Positions 1-7,917 of a DNA stretch of 32,795 nt are shown piece by piece; position 1 is the first letter of the stretch, and the number at the start of each line of letters is the position of its first letter. Source of the stretch: Desulfomicrobium macestii (lineage in GTDB: Bacteria; Desulfobacterota; Desulfovibrionia; Desulfovibrionales; Desulfomicrobiaceae); the NCBI RefSeq assembly GCF_014873765.1, contig NZ_JADBGG010000038.1, forward strand, positions 1-32,795, written 5' to 3'. The notes under the pieces are model-generated. The model worked only from the letters and a program-made list of their open reading frames with translations. It was not told where the DNA came from and searched no databases. The translations under genes and the position numbers were made by a program.

Positions 1-46
1 ACGTAATCAGACGAGGTCGTCCGAGCGAAAATCTCTCACTTTTGCT

Positions 47-91
47 GGATCTATTAGGGTGCCGATCGGTGGCTCCATTAGGGTGCTGATC
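47..91. repeat. Two 21-bp direct repeats, possible IS21-family end
   Basis: Two imperfect 21-bp units lie at 47-67 and 71-91 with a 24-bp period. Both contain ATTAGGGTGC and end in GATC. Short tandem repeats of about 20 bp near the element ends are typical of IS21-family insertion sequences. No transposase can be seen because the window starts here, so the assignment is an inference. The repeats sit about 370 bp upstream of the Qat defence operon and may mark an island edge. Confidence 0.3.
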
Positions 92-456
92 AACATCCAC
101 TAAGTAATACGGGCAATGCGACGGATCCCCCGATCAAAATACTCATAAGCACGAGTATGTATGACAAAAGAAATTATTGCTCTCCATAAGGCAAATCATT
201 TACAGACAGCGGAAAAATTCGTGCCACCTCCTTCGGGTTTAAATAAATTTCAAGAGGATAATATGGATTATAATCCAGATAACTTTATACAGCGCAGATT
301 TCCTGATCACCCAAGATCAAATGATTAGCGCTCGCCCTTCAGCAAAGATATAGCACGTATCATTCTTAATTCTGGATTCAGAAGACTTCGGTAAAAGACA
401 CAAGCTATGGTCACTGAAGAGAATGACTCAACCGATAAGCAGCAGGTGGGTTAGCG
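92..456. other. AT-rich leader region upstream of the Qat operon
   Basis: This 365-bp stretch has no convincing gene. A 55-codon open frame (161-328, plus strand) has no ribosome binding site and no recognisable relatives, so I do not call it. A small inverted repeat (ATACTC, 8 nt, GAGTAT) lies at 139-158. The stretch is visibly richer in A+T than the following qat genes and presumably holds the operon promoter, but I could not identify confident -35 and -10 boxes. Confidence 0.4.
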
Positions 457-2439
457 ATGATCCTGATTGACAACGAGACCAAGGTCGACCTTCTCAATAA
501 TGAGGCGATCGCAACGACTATCATCAAACTCGTTCGCGACACGCCGGATCAGCCGGTAACAGTTGGTGTCCATGGTGATTGGGGGGCTGGTAAATCAAGC
601 GTTCTAGAGATGATTGAGGCCGGATTCGAAAATGAAACTAAGGTCCTGTGTCTCAAATTCAACGGCTGGCGCTTCCAAGGCTTCGAAGACGCTAAAATTG
701 CGCTTATTGAAGGCATCGTCACCGGCTTGATCGAGAAGCGTCCCGCGCTGACCAAGGCTGGCGAAACGGTGAAGAATGTCGTCCGTCGGATCGACTGGCT
801 AAAAGTTGCGAAGAAGGCGGGCGGGTTCGCACTCACAGCTCTCACGGGCATTCCGACGCCTGACCAGATCCAAACCATCGTCGGCTCGCTCGAAGGTATT
901 CTCGCCGATCCGGCGAAGCTCGCAACGAAAGACAATACCATAGCCGCAATCAATAATGTGATGGGGATGTTAAAGCCGTTGAGTGAAAGAGCCTCAACCA
1001 ACGTGCCCGAGGAGATCAACGCCTTCCGCAAGGCATTTGACGATCTGCTTGAAAAGGCTGGAGTGGAGCAGTTGGTCGTCCTCATCGACGACCTTGACCG
1101 CTGCCTTCCCGACACAGCCATCGAAACGCTCGAAGCCGTACGCCTCTTCGTCTTCACCTCACGAACCGCCTTCGTCGTTGCCGCCGATGAGGCGATGATC
1201 GAATACGCGGTGCGCAAACATTTCCCCGACCTGCCGGACACGACTGGGCAACAGACCTATGCCCGTAACTATCTGGAGAAGCTCATTCAGGTGCCCTTCC
1301 GGATCCCGGCCCTCGGTGAAACGGAGACACGCATCTATGTCACGCTCCTACTCGTTGGCATGGAACTCGGCGACAACGATCCGGCTTTCAACAACTTGAT
1401 TGGCATCGCCCGAGAGCGGCTTAAACGGCCGTGGACCACCGGCGCGCTCGATGCAGCGACGGTTAAAACTGCGCTCGTGGATAAGTCCTCACGAGCCAAC
1501 AACGCCTTGGCGCTCAGCGATCAGATAGGGCCGATCCTTGCCAGTGGAACGAAGGGTAACCCCCGTCAGATCAAGAGATTTCTCAACATGCTTGTCTTGC
1601 GGCAGCGAACAGCCGAAGCGCGCGGATTCGGGGATGACGTCAAGCTCCCCGTTCTCGCCAAGCTCATGCTCGCCGAACGATTCCTCCCGCGCCTGTTTGA
1701 CCAGATCGCCGCTGCGGCTGCTGCCGCGCCAGATGGCAAGTGTGCCGATTTGGTGGCGCTCGAAGCTGCAATTACTGAGGAAAAAGACGACAAAGCTAAG
1801 CCCAAACCGGCCAAGATGACAGCCGGCAAGGGTGATGACGCGGTCAAGCCCGCACCCAGGTTGGTGGCCTCAAAGGCGATTGAGAGCGCGCTGCTAGGCG
1901 AGTGGCTATCATCGCCTTCCATCAAGGCCTGGGCCGCAGTGCCGATCAAGATAGGCGGGGACGACCTTCGCCCTTATCTCTTCGTAGCCAAGGACCGAAA
2001 GGATTATTTCGGAGCAGCCTCGGTGCTTGGACATCTTTCCACCGTCGTCGAGCAACTCTTTGGCGGCAAATTCGCGGTCCAAGGCGTCGAAGGCGACCTA
2101 AAGCGGCTCGCACCACCCGAAGCGGCCCAGATCTTCGAAGCAGTGCGGGGCCGCATCGTAGGTAGTGACAGTTTCGACACCGAACCGCCGGGTGCGGCTG
2201 GCTTGGCGGTCCTCGTCAAAGCGCATCCCACGCTCCAGGAAAACCTCCTCGACTTTCTCGAAGCCCTTCCTCAAGACCGCTTGGGCCCATGGGCGTGCAG
2301 TGGTTGGGAAAGCGCGCTCAAGGATGCTGAACCCACACAACGATTTAACCGCTTGCTCCAACTCTGGGGGAAGGACGGCGGGGCGATGCTGAAGGCTGCG
2401 GCCAATGCAGTACTTCGCACACGCAAGGGGGTACGCTGA
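457..2439 (+). CDS. qatA: QatA, KAP-family P-loop ATPase of the Qat anti-phage system
   Basis: This is a 660-aa KAP-family P-loop NTPase, the ATPase component of the QatABCD defence system. Walker A is GDWGAGKS at residues 40-47 and Walker B is VVLIDDLDRC at about 207-216. A sensor-like segment FVVAADEAMIEYAVR follows at 239-253, and a GNPRQIKRFLN motif typical of KAP ATPases lies near residue 370. The segment around 455-490 is rich in Lys, Ala and Pro and looks like a flexible linker. No clear membrane helix is seen, unlike many KAP proteins. The start has AGGTGG seven bases upstream. The stop codon shares one base with the qatB start, so the two are probably translationally coupled. Loss or sensing of phage infection is the known context of the family; the trigger cannot be read from sequence. 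Confidence 0.9.
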   Translation: MILIDNETKVDLLNNEAIATTIIKLVRDTPDQPVTVGVHGDWGAGKSSVLEMIEAGFENETKVLCLKFNGWRFQGFEDAKIALIEGIVTGLIEKRPALTKAGETVKNVVRRIDWLKVAKKAGGFALTALTGIPTPDQIQTIVGSLEGILADPAKLATKDNTIAAINNVMGMLKPLSERASTNVPEEINAFRKAFDDLLEKAGVEQLVVLIDDLDRCLPDTAIETLEAVRLFVFTSRTAFVVAADEAMIEYAVRKHFPDLPDTTGQQTYARNYLEKLIQVPFRIPALGETETRIYVTLLLVGMELGDNDPAFNNLIGIARERLKRPWTTGALDAATVKTALVDKSSRANNALALSDQIGPILASGTKGNPRQIKRFLNMLVLRQRTAEARGFGDDVKLPVLAKLMLAERFLPRLFDQIAAAAAAAPDGKCADLVALEAAITEEKDDKAKPKPAKMTAGKGDDAVKPAPRLVASKAIESALLGEWLSSPSIKAWAAVPIKIGGDDLRPYLFVAKDRKDYFGAASVLGHLSTVVEQLFGGKFAVQGVEGDLKRLAPPEAAQIFEAVRGRIVGSDSFDTEPPGAAGLAVLVKAHPTLQENLLDFLEALPQDRLGPWACSGWESALKDAEPTQRFNRLLQLWGKDGGAMLKAAANAVLRTRKGVR

Positions 2440-3320
2440 TGGGTACGTCGACCGCTTTCGGCGGCCAATGCGGCAACACTCCGCTCGTCCCTAGCTGGCT
2501 GGGCAATGAAGGCTCCCCTCCGGCTGCGCCGGACGGCGGAGCAGCCCCCAATGGTACTCCCCCGGCAGGGCCGCCTGATGGCCCGCTAGCACAGCCAGCA
2601 AGTCCAGCCATTCCCCCAGCGGCGGATTCGACACGGTTCTCGGCTGCCCGTAACAATTTCTCCCGCTTCGCGGGCTCGGGCGGGGACGACCACAAAGCTC
2701 TCGGTCGTGCCGTGTCGCACTATGTGAGCTCGTCTTCGGGCGGCGCAAGAACGGCGGCTGCCAGGATGGGGTCGGCGCGAGGAGCCGGCAGCCGTCTTCT
2801 CGGATTTCTGTCGGACGCGGTAACGCGTGGTGTGTCCGAGGCGCTCCGCGCGCTCAATCTCGGCGCTCTCGCCGGCCAGCCGATCGAGGACGTCTTCCTC
2901 GGGCTAGCCGACTATGTGTGCCCGGACGGTGGCACCATCGACGAGGGCATTTCGCGGGAGGCCTTCATCGAGACGATCGCTGACCTGGCTGGTGCGGGCA
3001 TAACAGACCTCGATGGGCTCACTCACGACCAGATGCAGACGGTCTTTGAACTCTATGCGACGAACGCGATCGAGGCTCGGCTATGCAATGACATCGGCGC
3101 GAAGACCGTGACCCTCCCCTCCGACAGTTGGCAAGTCGCACGAGTCCAGGCACAGTTGAATGATTTTATTCGGCGCGCCGTCGCCGACGCTTTGACAAAG
3201 GCGCGTGCAGCGGAGGCCGCGCTGACACACGATCGTGTGCTCGCCTTCGTCGGAAGCATTTATGAACAAGCGTTCGGCATTTTACAGATCATGGGCGACA
3301 CCGAGGTGGAGGGAGCATGA
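2439..3320 (+). CDS. qatB: QatB, Qat system protein of unknown biochemical role
   Basis: This 293-aa protein starts MGTSTAFGGQCG and is followed by a long Pro/Gly/Ala-rich, probably disordered segment (about residues 25-62) and a Gly/Ser/Ala-rich stretch near 95-120. The C-terminal two thirds is mainly helical in character and has no catalytic motif I recognise. Identification rests on its N-terminal sequence style and its position between a KAP ATPase and a QueC-like gene, which is the QatABCD order. The biochemical role of QatB is not established. The start overlaps the qatA stop by one base and the stop overlaps the qatC start by four bases (ATGA). Confidence 0.85.
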   Translation: MGTSTAFGGQCGNTPLVPSWLGNEGSPPAAPDGGAAPNGTPPAGPPDGPLAQPASPAIPPAADSTRFSAARNNFSRFAGSGGDDHKALGRAVSHYVSSSSGGARTAAARMGSARGAGSRLLGFLSDAVTRGVSEALRALNLGALAGQPIEDVFLGLADYVCPDGGTIDEGISREAFIETIADLAGAGITDLDGLTHDQMQTVFELYATNAIEARLCNDIGAKTVTLPSDSWQVARVQAQLNDFIRRAVADALTKARAAEAALTHDRVLAFVGSIYEQAFGILQIMGDTEVEGA

Positions 3321-4687
3321 GACGCCACGTTATTATTGGCCGTTACGGCCCCGGCGATCGCGAACGGTTCGCGCTCGATAACACCGAATTCGAAACCCGA
3401 CTCGACTTGATCGTCCGCGACCGAACGCTCGATCACGGGATCGGGCACGCTTTGAGTGACTTAGCTCGGATCGGTGTATATCCATCTGAGATGGGGGCTG
3501 ACGTCCTGGTCCTAGCCGCGCACGTCCATGCTGCCGACACCCGCGTATCTCGCGACAGCGAGTCTCAGGATGGCTGGACAAGGGAATTGCGTTTGATCGT
3601 GCCTGTCTCCGATCCCGACCGATGGACAAGGGCAACGCCAATCTTAGTCCGGATGTTGAATTTTCTGACCGGCGATCGCTGGTCACTTGCCTTCAGGGCG
3701 CGCCCGAGTCGTATCAAGTTGGTCTCACTGCCCCCTTTAGGCCGACTCATTGACCCGCCCTTCAATGATCTGGCGCTATTCTCAGGCGGTCTCGACAGCC
3801 TGATCGGCGCGATCGATACGCTTGAAATTGGCAACACACCGCTTTTCATCAGCCACGCTGGCGATAGCGCGACGAGCGACGCCCAGTCCTCGCTCTTCGA
3901 AGCGCTCAAAGTGCAGTATCCGGCTAGTCCTTTTAAGCGATTACGCCTCCGAATGACCTTCCCAGGCGGCTTCGTTCGTGGATCAGCCGACGAGAATACC
4001 ACGCGCGGACGCTCCTTTCTCTTTTTCGCCTTAGGCGTATTCGCCGGTAGCGGGTTCGGTGGCACGTTTACGCTGAAGGTGCCGGAAAATGGTTTGATCG
4101 CGGTCAACGTGCCGCTCGACCCTCTCCGTCTCGGGGCGTTGAGTACACGCACCACACATCCATTTTATATCGCCCGCTGGAACGATACGCTCGCAGCGCT
4201 GGGCATCGATGGCCGCATCGAAAATCCATACTGGGATAAGACTAAGGGCGAGATGGTGGCCGCGTGCACAAACGGCGCTCTTTTGAGGCACCTCACGCCA
4301 ATATCCTTGTCCTGTGCATCGCCAACCAAGGGACGCTGGCAGGGTCTCAGCACTCAGCACTGTGGATATTGTTTACCATGTTTGATCCGGCGCGCTGCGT
4401 TGCTCAAAGGATTTGGTGCTGGTGCCGACCCGACCGTCTATACGATCGACGACCTAACCACTCGCGCCCTCGACACGCGCCAGTCCGAAGGTGTGCAAGT
4501 CCGCTCCTTCCAACTCGCGATTGAACGACTTCGAGCCAGACCCGCCTTAGCACCCATCCTTATTCACAAACCCGGCCCACTATTCGACGAGTCGCCAGCC
4601 CGCCAGGCCTCGCTCGCCAGTGTCTACCGCCGTGGCCTTGATGAAGTGGGCGTTCTGTTGGCCAGGGTGAGGACACAGCCCCTATGA
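3317..4687 (+). CDS. qatC: QatC, QueC-like PP-loop nucleotide-binding protein
   Basis: This 456-aa protein has an extra N-terminal domain (about 1-145) followed by a QueC-like PP-loop ATPase domain. The pyrophosphate-binding loop SGGLDS is at residues 156-161. A zinc-site cluster is visible as Cys333, Cys349, Cys352 and Cys355, the last three in HCGYCLPCL. The stretch GALSTRTTHPFY (273-284) fits QatC proteins. QueC makes 7-cyano-7-deazaguanine from carboxydeazaguanine, so a nucleobase-modifying or nitrile-forming reaction is plausible, but the substrate in defence is not shown by the sequence. No other queuosine genes are nearby, which favours a defence role. The start overlaps the qatB stop, and the stop overlaps the qatD start, both as ATGA. 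Confidence 0.88.
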   Translation: MRRHVIIGRYGPGDRERFALDNTEFETRLDLIVRDRTLDHGIGHALSDLARIGVYPSEMGADVLVLAAHVHAADTRVSRDSESQDGWTRELRLIVPVSDPDRWTRATPILVRMLNFLTGDRWSLAFRARPSRIKLVSLPPLGRLIDPPFNDLALFSGGLDSLIGAIDTLEIGNTPLFISHAGDSATSDAQSSLFEALKVQYPASPFKRLRLRMTFPGGFVRGSADENTTRGRSFLFFALGVFAGSGFGGTFTLKVPENGLIAVNVPLDPLRLGALSTRTTHPFYIARWNDTLAALGIDGRIENPYWDKTKGEMVAACTNGALLRHLTPISLSCASPTKGRWQGLSTQHCGYCLPCLIRRAALLKGFGAGADPTVYTIDDLTTRALDTRQSEGVQVRSFQLAIERLRARPALAPILIHKPGPLFDESPARQASLASVYRRGLDEVGVLLARVRTQPL

Positions 4688-5442
4688 GTAATAATGTTTC
4701 GTCCGCTGGCGTGGATTTCCACTGCCATCTCGATCTATATCCAGACTTCAAGGCCGCGATCACGAAAGCGGAGGCAGCACGGATTAATACACTGACCGTC
4801 ACTACCACCCCAAAGGCTTGGCCGCGTAATCTTGAATTGACGCGTGACAAGCGCTATGTGCGGGCTGCACTTGGCCTCCATCCGCAGCTTGTGACGGAAC
4901 GGGCCAGCGAATTGGCATTATGGGAACATTATCTGCCAGAGACGCGCTACGTCGGCGAGGTTGGCCTCGACGCTGGCCCTAGGTTCTACAAATCGCTCGA
5001 TACTCAAAAACATGTGTTCCGCACAGTCCTCGAACGATGTTCGGATGCCGGTGGCAAGATACTCACCGTGCATAGCGTCCGGAGCGTACCGACGGTGCTC
5101 GAAATGATCGAACGCCATTTACCGCAGGACAGGGGCCTCGTTGTGTTGCACTGGTTCACCGGAACCAAAGCCGAAGCACGACGCGCCGTAGCGCTCGGTT
5201 GCTACTTTTCTGTCAATACCGAGATGATCCGCTCCGACCGAGGCCGGGCGCTTGCCGCCGACCTCCCGTTGAGTCGCATCCTCACCGAGACTGACGGCCC
5301 ATTTACAAAGATTAACGGGCATCCCGCCGAACCAGCCAGCGTTCAAATAACTATCGACGCTCTCGCGCATGTGCGAAATGCATCCAAAGACTCGATTGCG
5401 GAGTCTGTTCAAGCAAACTACCGGGCACTAATCGATGCATGA
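4684..5442 (+). CDS. qatD: QatD, TatD-family metal-dependent nuclease
   Basis: This 252-aa protein is a TatD-family amidohydrolase-fold DNase and the last gene of the Qat operon. The expected metal ligands are all present: His13 and His15 (FHCHLD), Glu92 (GEVGLD), His130 (TVHSVRS), His156 (LHWFTG) and Asp204 (TETDGPF). The length is normal for TatD. The start lies in an ATGA overlap with qatC, so the two are probably coupled in translation. TatD proteins are 3'-5' exonucleases or phosphodiesterases; in Qat the substrate is unresolved. Nothing is broken, so the four-gene system looks intact. Confidence 0.9.
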   Translation: MSNNVSSAGVDFHCHLDLYPDFKAAITKAEAARINTLTVTTTPKAWPRNLELTRDKRYVRAALGLHPQLVTERASELALWEHYLPETRYVGEVGLDAGPRFYKSLDTQKHVFRTVLERCSDAGGKILTVHSVRSVPTVLEMIERHLPQDRGLVVLHWFTGTKAEARRAVALGCYFSVNTEMIRSDRGRALAADLPLSRILTETDGPFTKINGHPAEPASVQITIDALAHVRNASKDSIAESVQANYRALIDA

Positions 5443-5512
5443 TGTCTCAAATAAGCGGTTACATTTCATGCTGCCATGCCCTCTAATGACTTCTGCCGCA
5501 TCATTACAACAG

Positions 5513-5575
5513 TTGCCAATAGCCGGGCCATAAGCGAAACTGGCCAGTGAAACATGTCAAGGCCGGCATTGGCAA
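5513..5575. repeat. Inverted repeat between qatD and hsdM
   Basis: TTGCCAATAGCCGG (from 5513) pairs with CCGGCATTGGCAA (5563-5575) with one bulge, leaving a loop of about 35 bp. There is no T-run on either side, so it is not a classical terminator. It lies at the convergent junction between the Qat operon and the truncated hsdM gene. It could be a scar of an inserted element or a weak bidirectional transcription stop. Confidence 0.3.
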
Positions 5576-5594
5576 ATAATGCGCATTTATCGCC

Positions 5595-6806
5595 TCACTG
5601 CATATTCAGTTCATCAAAATGCGAGCACTCGTTATGAACAATCATATTTGTAGGTCGACAAAACTGCGTGCTGTAGAAGAGCTGACCGGGCAGCGCCACC
5701 ATGCAGTCCACGAGGTCGGCCTCGATCAGGGCGCGGCGGATGTCGCCCTCTCCTGACTGATTGGAAGACATGCTGCCATTGGCCAGGACAAAACCAGCCA
5801 TGCCTTGGGGCGCAAGATGGTGGATAAAGTGCTGCACCCAGGCGAAGTTGGCGTTGCCCTTGGGCGGAATGCCGAACTGCCAGCGCACGTCGTCGTCCTT
5901 GCGGAACCAATCCGAATCATTGAAGGGCGGATTGGCCAGAACATAGTCGGCTCTTAGGTCGGGATGCAGATCGCGGCGGAAGGTGTCGGCGTGCTCAGGG
6001 CCAAAATCAGCCTCGATGCCGCGCAGGGCCAGGTTCATGACGGCCAGGCGGCGAGTGGTTGAATTGCTCTCCTGTCCGTAAATGCTGATGTCCCCAACTC
6101 TGCCGCCGTGGGCTTCCACGAATTTCTCGGACTGCACGAACATGCCGCCGGAACCGCAACAGGGGTCATAAATGCGGCCTTTATATGGCGCGAGCATCTC
6201 GACCAGACAGCGCACGACACAGGATGGCGTGTAGAACTGTCCGCCGTTCTTGCCCTCGGCGCTGGCAAAGCGGGTCAGGAAATACTCGTACACGCGCCCG
6301 AGCAGATCAACGGAACGGTGCGTCTGTTCACCCTCGCTGGCTGCCGTGAGGGTGATGGTGGCGATCAGGTCGATGAGTTCGCCAAGCCTGTGCTTATCGA
6401 GACCGGGCCTGGCGTAGTCCTTGGGCAAGACGCCTTTCAAACGCGGATTGTCACGCTCGATGGCGACCATGGCATCATCCACGATCTTGCCAATGCCGGG
6501 CTGCTTGGCGTTGGCCTGGAGATGGGACCACCGGGCATCCGCAGGGACCCAGAAAACATTCTCGGCCTTGTATTCATCCGGATCTTCGGCGTTCGCGCCT
6601 TCATAATCACCAACGCCTGCGATCAGCTTGGCGCGGTGCTCTTCAAAACTGTCTGAAATATATTTGAGAAAAATAAGCCCAAGGACAACGTGCTTGTATT
6701 CCGCCGCGTCCATATTGTTGCGCAGCTTGTCGGCAGCGAGCCAGAGCTTGGCCTCGAAACCAAGATTGGCCGTGGGTTTGGTGTCATTTTTTTTGGGACG
6801 AGCCAT
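5595..6806 (-). pseudogene. hsdM: Type I restriction methylase HsdM, C-terminally truncated
   Basis: The 403-aa reading frame has the HsdM N-terminal helical domain (about 15-150) and the N6-adenine methylase core. The SAM-binding motif DPCCGSGG is at 214-221 and the catalytic NPPF at 292-295. After [10 protein letters not shown] (ending at residue 381, near base 5664) the sequence stops resembling the family and ends after 22 unrelated residues. Intact HsdM proteins are usually about 100 aa longer. The start has CGGAGA upstream and looks normal. No hsdS or hsdR is present on either side. It is therefore probably a remnant of a type I system cut during rearrangement. Loss of the C-terminal region that contacts HsdS makes function unlikely, though the catalytic residues are intact. 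Confidence 0.8.
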
Positions 6807-7037
6807 GAAAATCCAATCTCCGGGAAAATGATGCGGTTAAAACTCACAAAGGCGACGTCAGAGTCGCGCCTGTCAACAAAACTTTCAGGGCCATAACGCA
6901 GAGCACGTGTATGACACAAGACATAATTTCACGGAGTTGCAGACTACGTAGATAGATATCCCGACGTTCCGGAGGATATAGGTAGGTAATTTCGAAAATT
7001 CAGGAAATTGATCCGCAACATGTTCAATGCAGTACTC

Positions 7038-7083
7038 AAAAAAAGATTAATTCCGGCTGCCCAAACATCGCAGCAGCCGGAAT
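7038..7083 (-). terminator. Orphan intrinsic terminator, minus strand
   Basis: A perfect 11-bp stem (ATTCCGGCTGC at 7050-7060 pairing with GCAGCCGGAAT at 7073-7083) with a 12-nt loop is followed on the minus strand by TAATC and seven T residues (7044-7038). This is a good Rho-independent terminator. The transcript it should end would come from 7084-7239, where there is no convincing gene and where the first MITE copy begins. The parent gene was probably lost. Confidence 0.65.
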
Positions 7084-7239
7084 CCTGTAGATCATATTGC
7101 CACGTCTCACATAAATGCGATGACCCGATCCATGCTCATACGAGCCCTTCCTGTACAGAGCGCAGTCTTTGCTTGATCTTGAAGATGTCGAAAATAACTG
7201 CCGCTTGGACGTGGCGTCACTCAAATCCTTAATCACAGT

Positions 7240-7396
7240 ACTGCAAAAAGTCGTCATCCTCTTGAAGAAGGTGATCAATTCCTTTTTAACTATCTGAAAA
7301 GAATTGATTTCACACTATTACCCGACATGACCAGCCTACCCACGCTGAGCAAACGCTCGCGAGAATAACACGCATTCTTTCGCGATTTTTTGCAGT
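7240..7396 (+). repeat. MITE-like palindromic element, copy 1
   Basis: This ~157-bp element starts with ACTGCAAAAAGTCG and ends with the near-perfect inverse GCGATTTTTTGCAGT. It shares its internal text (GTCATCC..., TTTTTAA.TATCTGAAAAGAA, CACTATT.CCCGACATG) with copy 2 at 7704-7864. It encodes nothing. Terminal inverted repeats, small size and three copies in the window are the marks of a non-autonomous miniature transposable element. Confidence 0.75.
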
Positions 7397-7703
7397 GTTG
7401 TCTCTTCAACAGCTTTTCATATGTCAGAAAAGTCACGAAGACTTTCCTTCAAGTGTACAACGAAGAGAGGCAGCAACCAAAATTCAACTCGGAGTCTCTA
7501 CTCCTGGCTGCTTTAAAACAGGAAACTTTACAGCAGCGCACGCCTTGCTTACAATGCCAAATAGTTGAAATATTGGACTTGGATCATCAACTATTTCTAC
7601 AAAAAATAGCCATTAAAAGCCCTGAACCTTCGCAACGGATATGTTGTCATCACGTATCAACGACCCGGCTTGGCTGATACCGACCAAAAACCTGCACTGA
7701 GGG
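7397..7703. other. Non-coding stretch between two MITE copies
   Basis: This 307-bp spacer separates two MITE-like elements lying in the same orientation. A 95-codon frame crosses it (7390-7677) but begins inside the first element, has no ribosome binding site and resembles nothing. The arrangement could in principle move as a unit, but no transposase is visible. Confidence 0.4.
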
Positions 7704-7864
7704 CACTGCAAAAAGTCGTCATCCCCTTCTAGAAGGGAATCCATGCCTTTTTAAATATCTGAAAAGAAAGTATTTCGCACTATTGCCCGACATGGACCGC
7801 CTATCCATGCTGGGAACACGTTCGCGGGAATGACACTCGGATTCTTTTGCGACTTTTTGCAGTG
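7704..7864 (+). repeat. MITE-like palindromic element, copy 2
   Basis: This 161-bp element is bounded by perfect 15-bp inverted ends CACTGCAAAAAGTCG and CGACTTTTTGCAGTG, extended by a few further matching bases on each side. An internal smaller palindrome (CCCCTTCTAGAAGGG) is present. It ends 53 bp upstream of the sensor gene at 7918 and so occupies that gene's promoter region. Confidence 0.8.
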
Positions 7865-7917
7865 TCCTCTGCACTGACATAAGCTCAATAGTGACGAGGC
7901 AAAGAGGAGATTTACGG

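Noticed and set aside
161-328. 55-codon frame upstream of qatA
   Set aside because: No ribosome binding site, no recognisable sequence; left as intergenic.
7240-7864. CRISPR array
   Set aside because: Only two copies about 160 bp long with inverted ends and an unrelated 307-bp spacer; these are MITE-like elements, not repeats with regular spacers.
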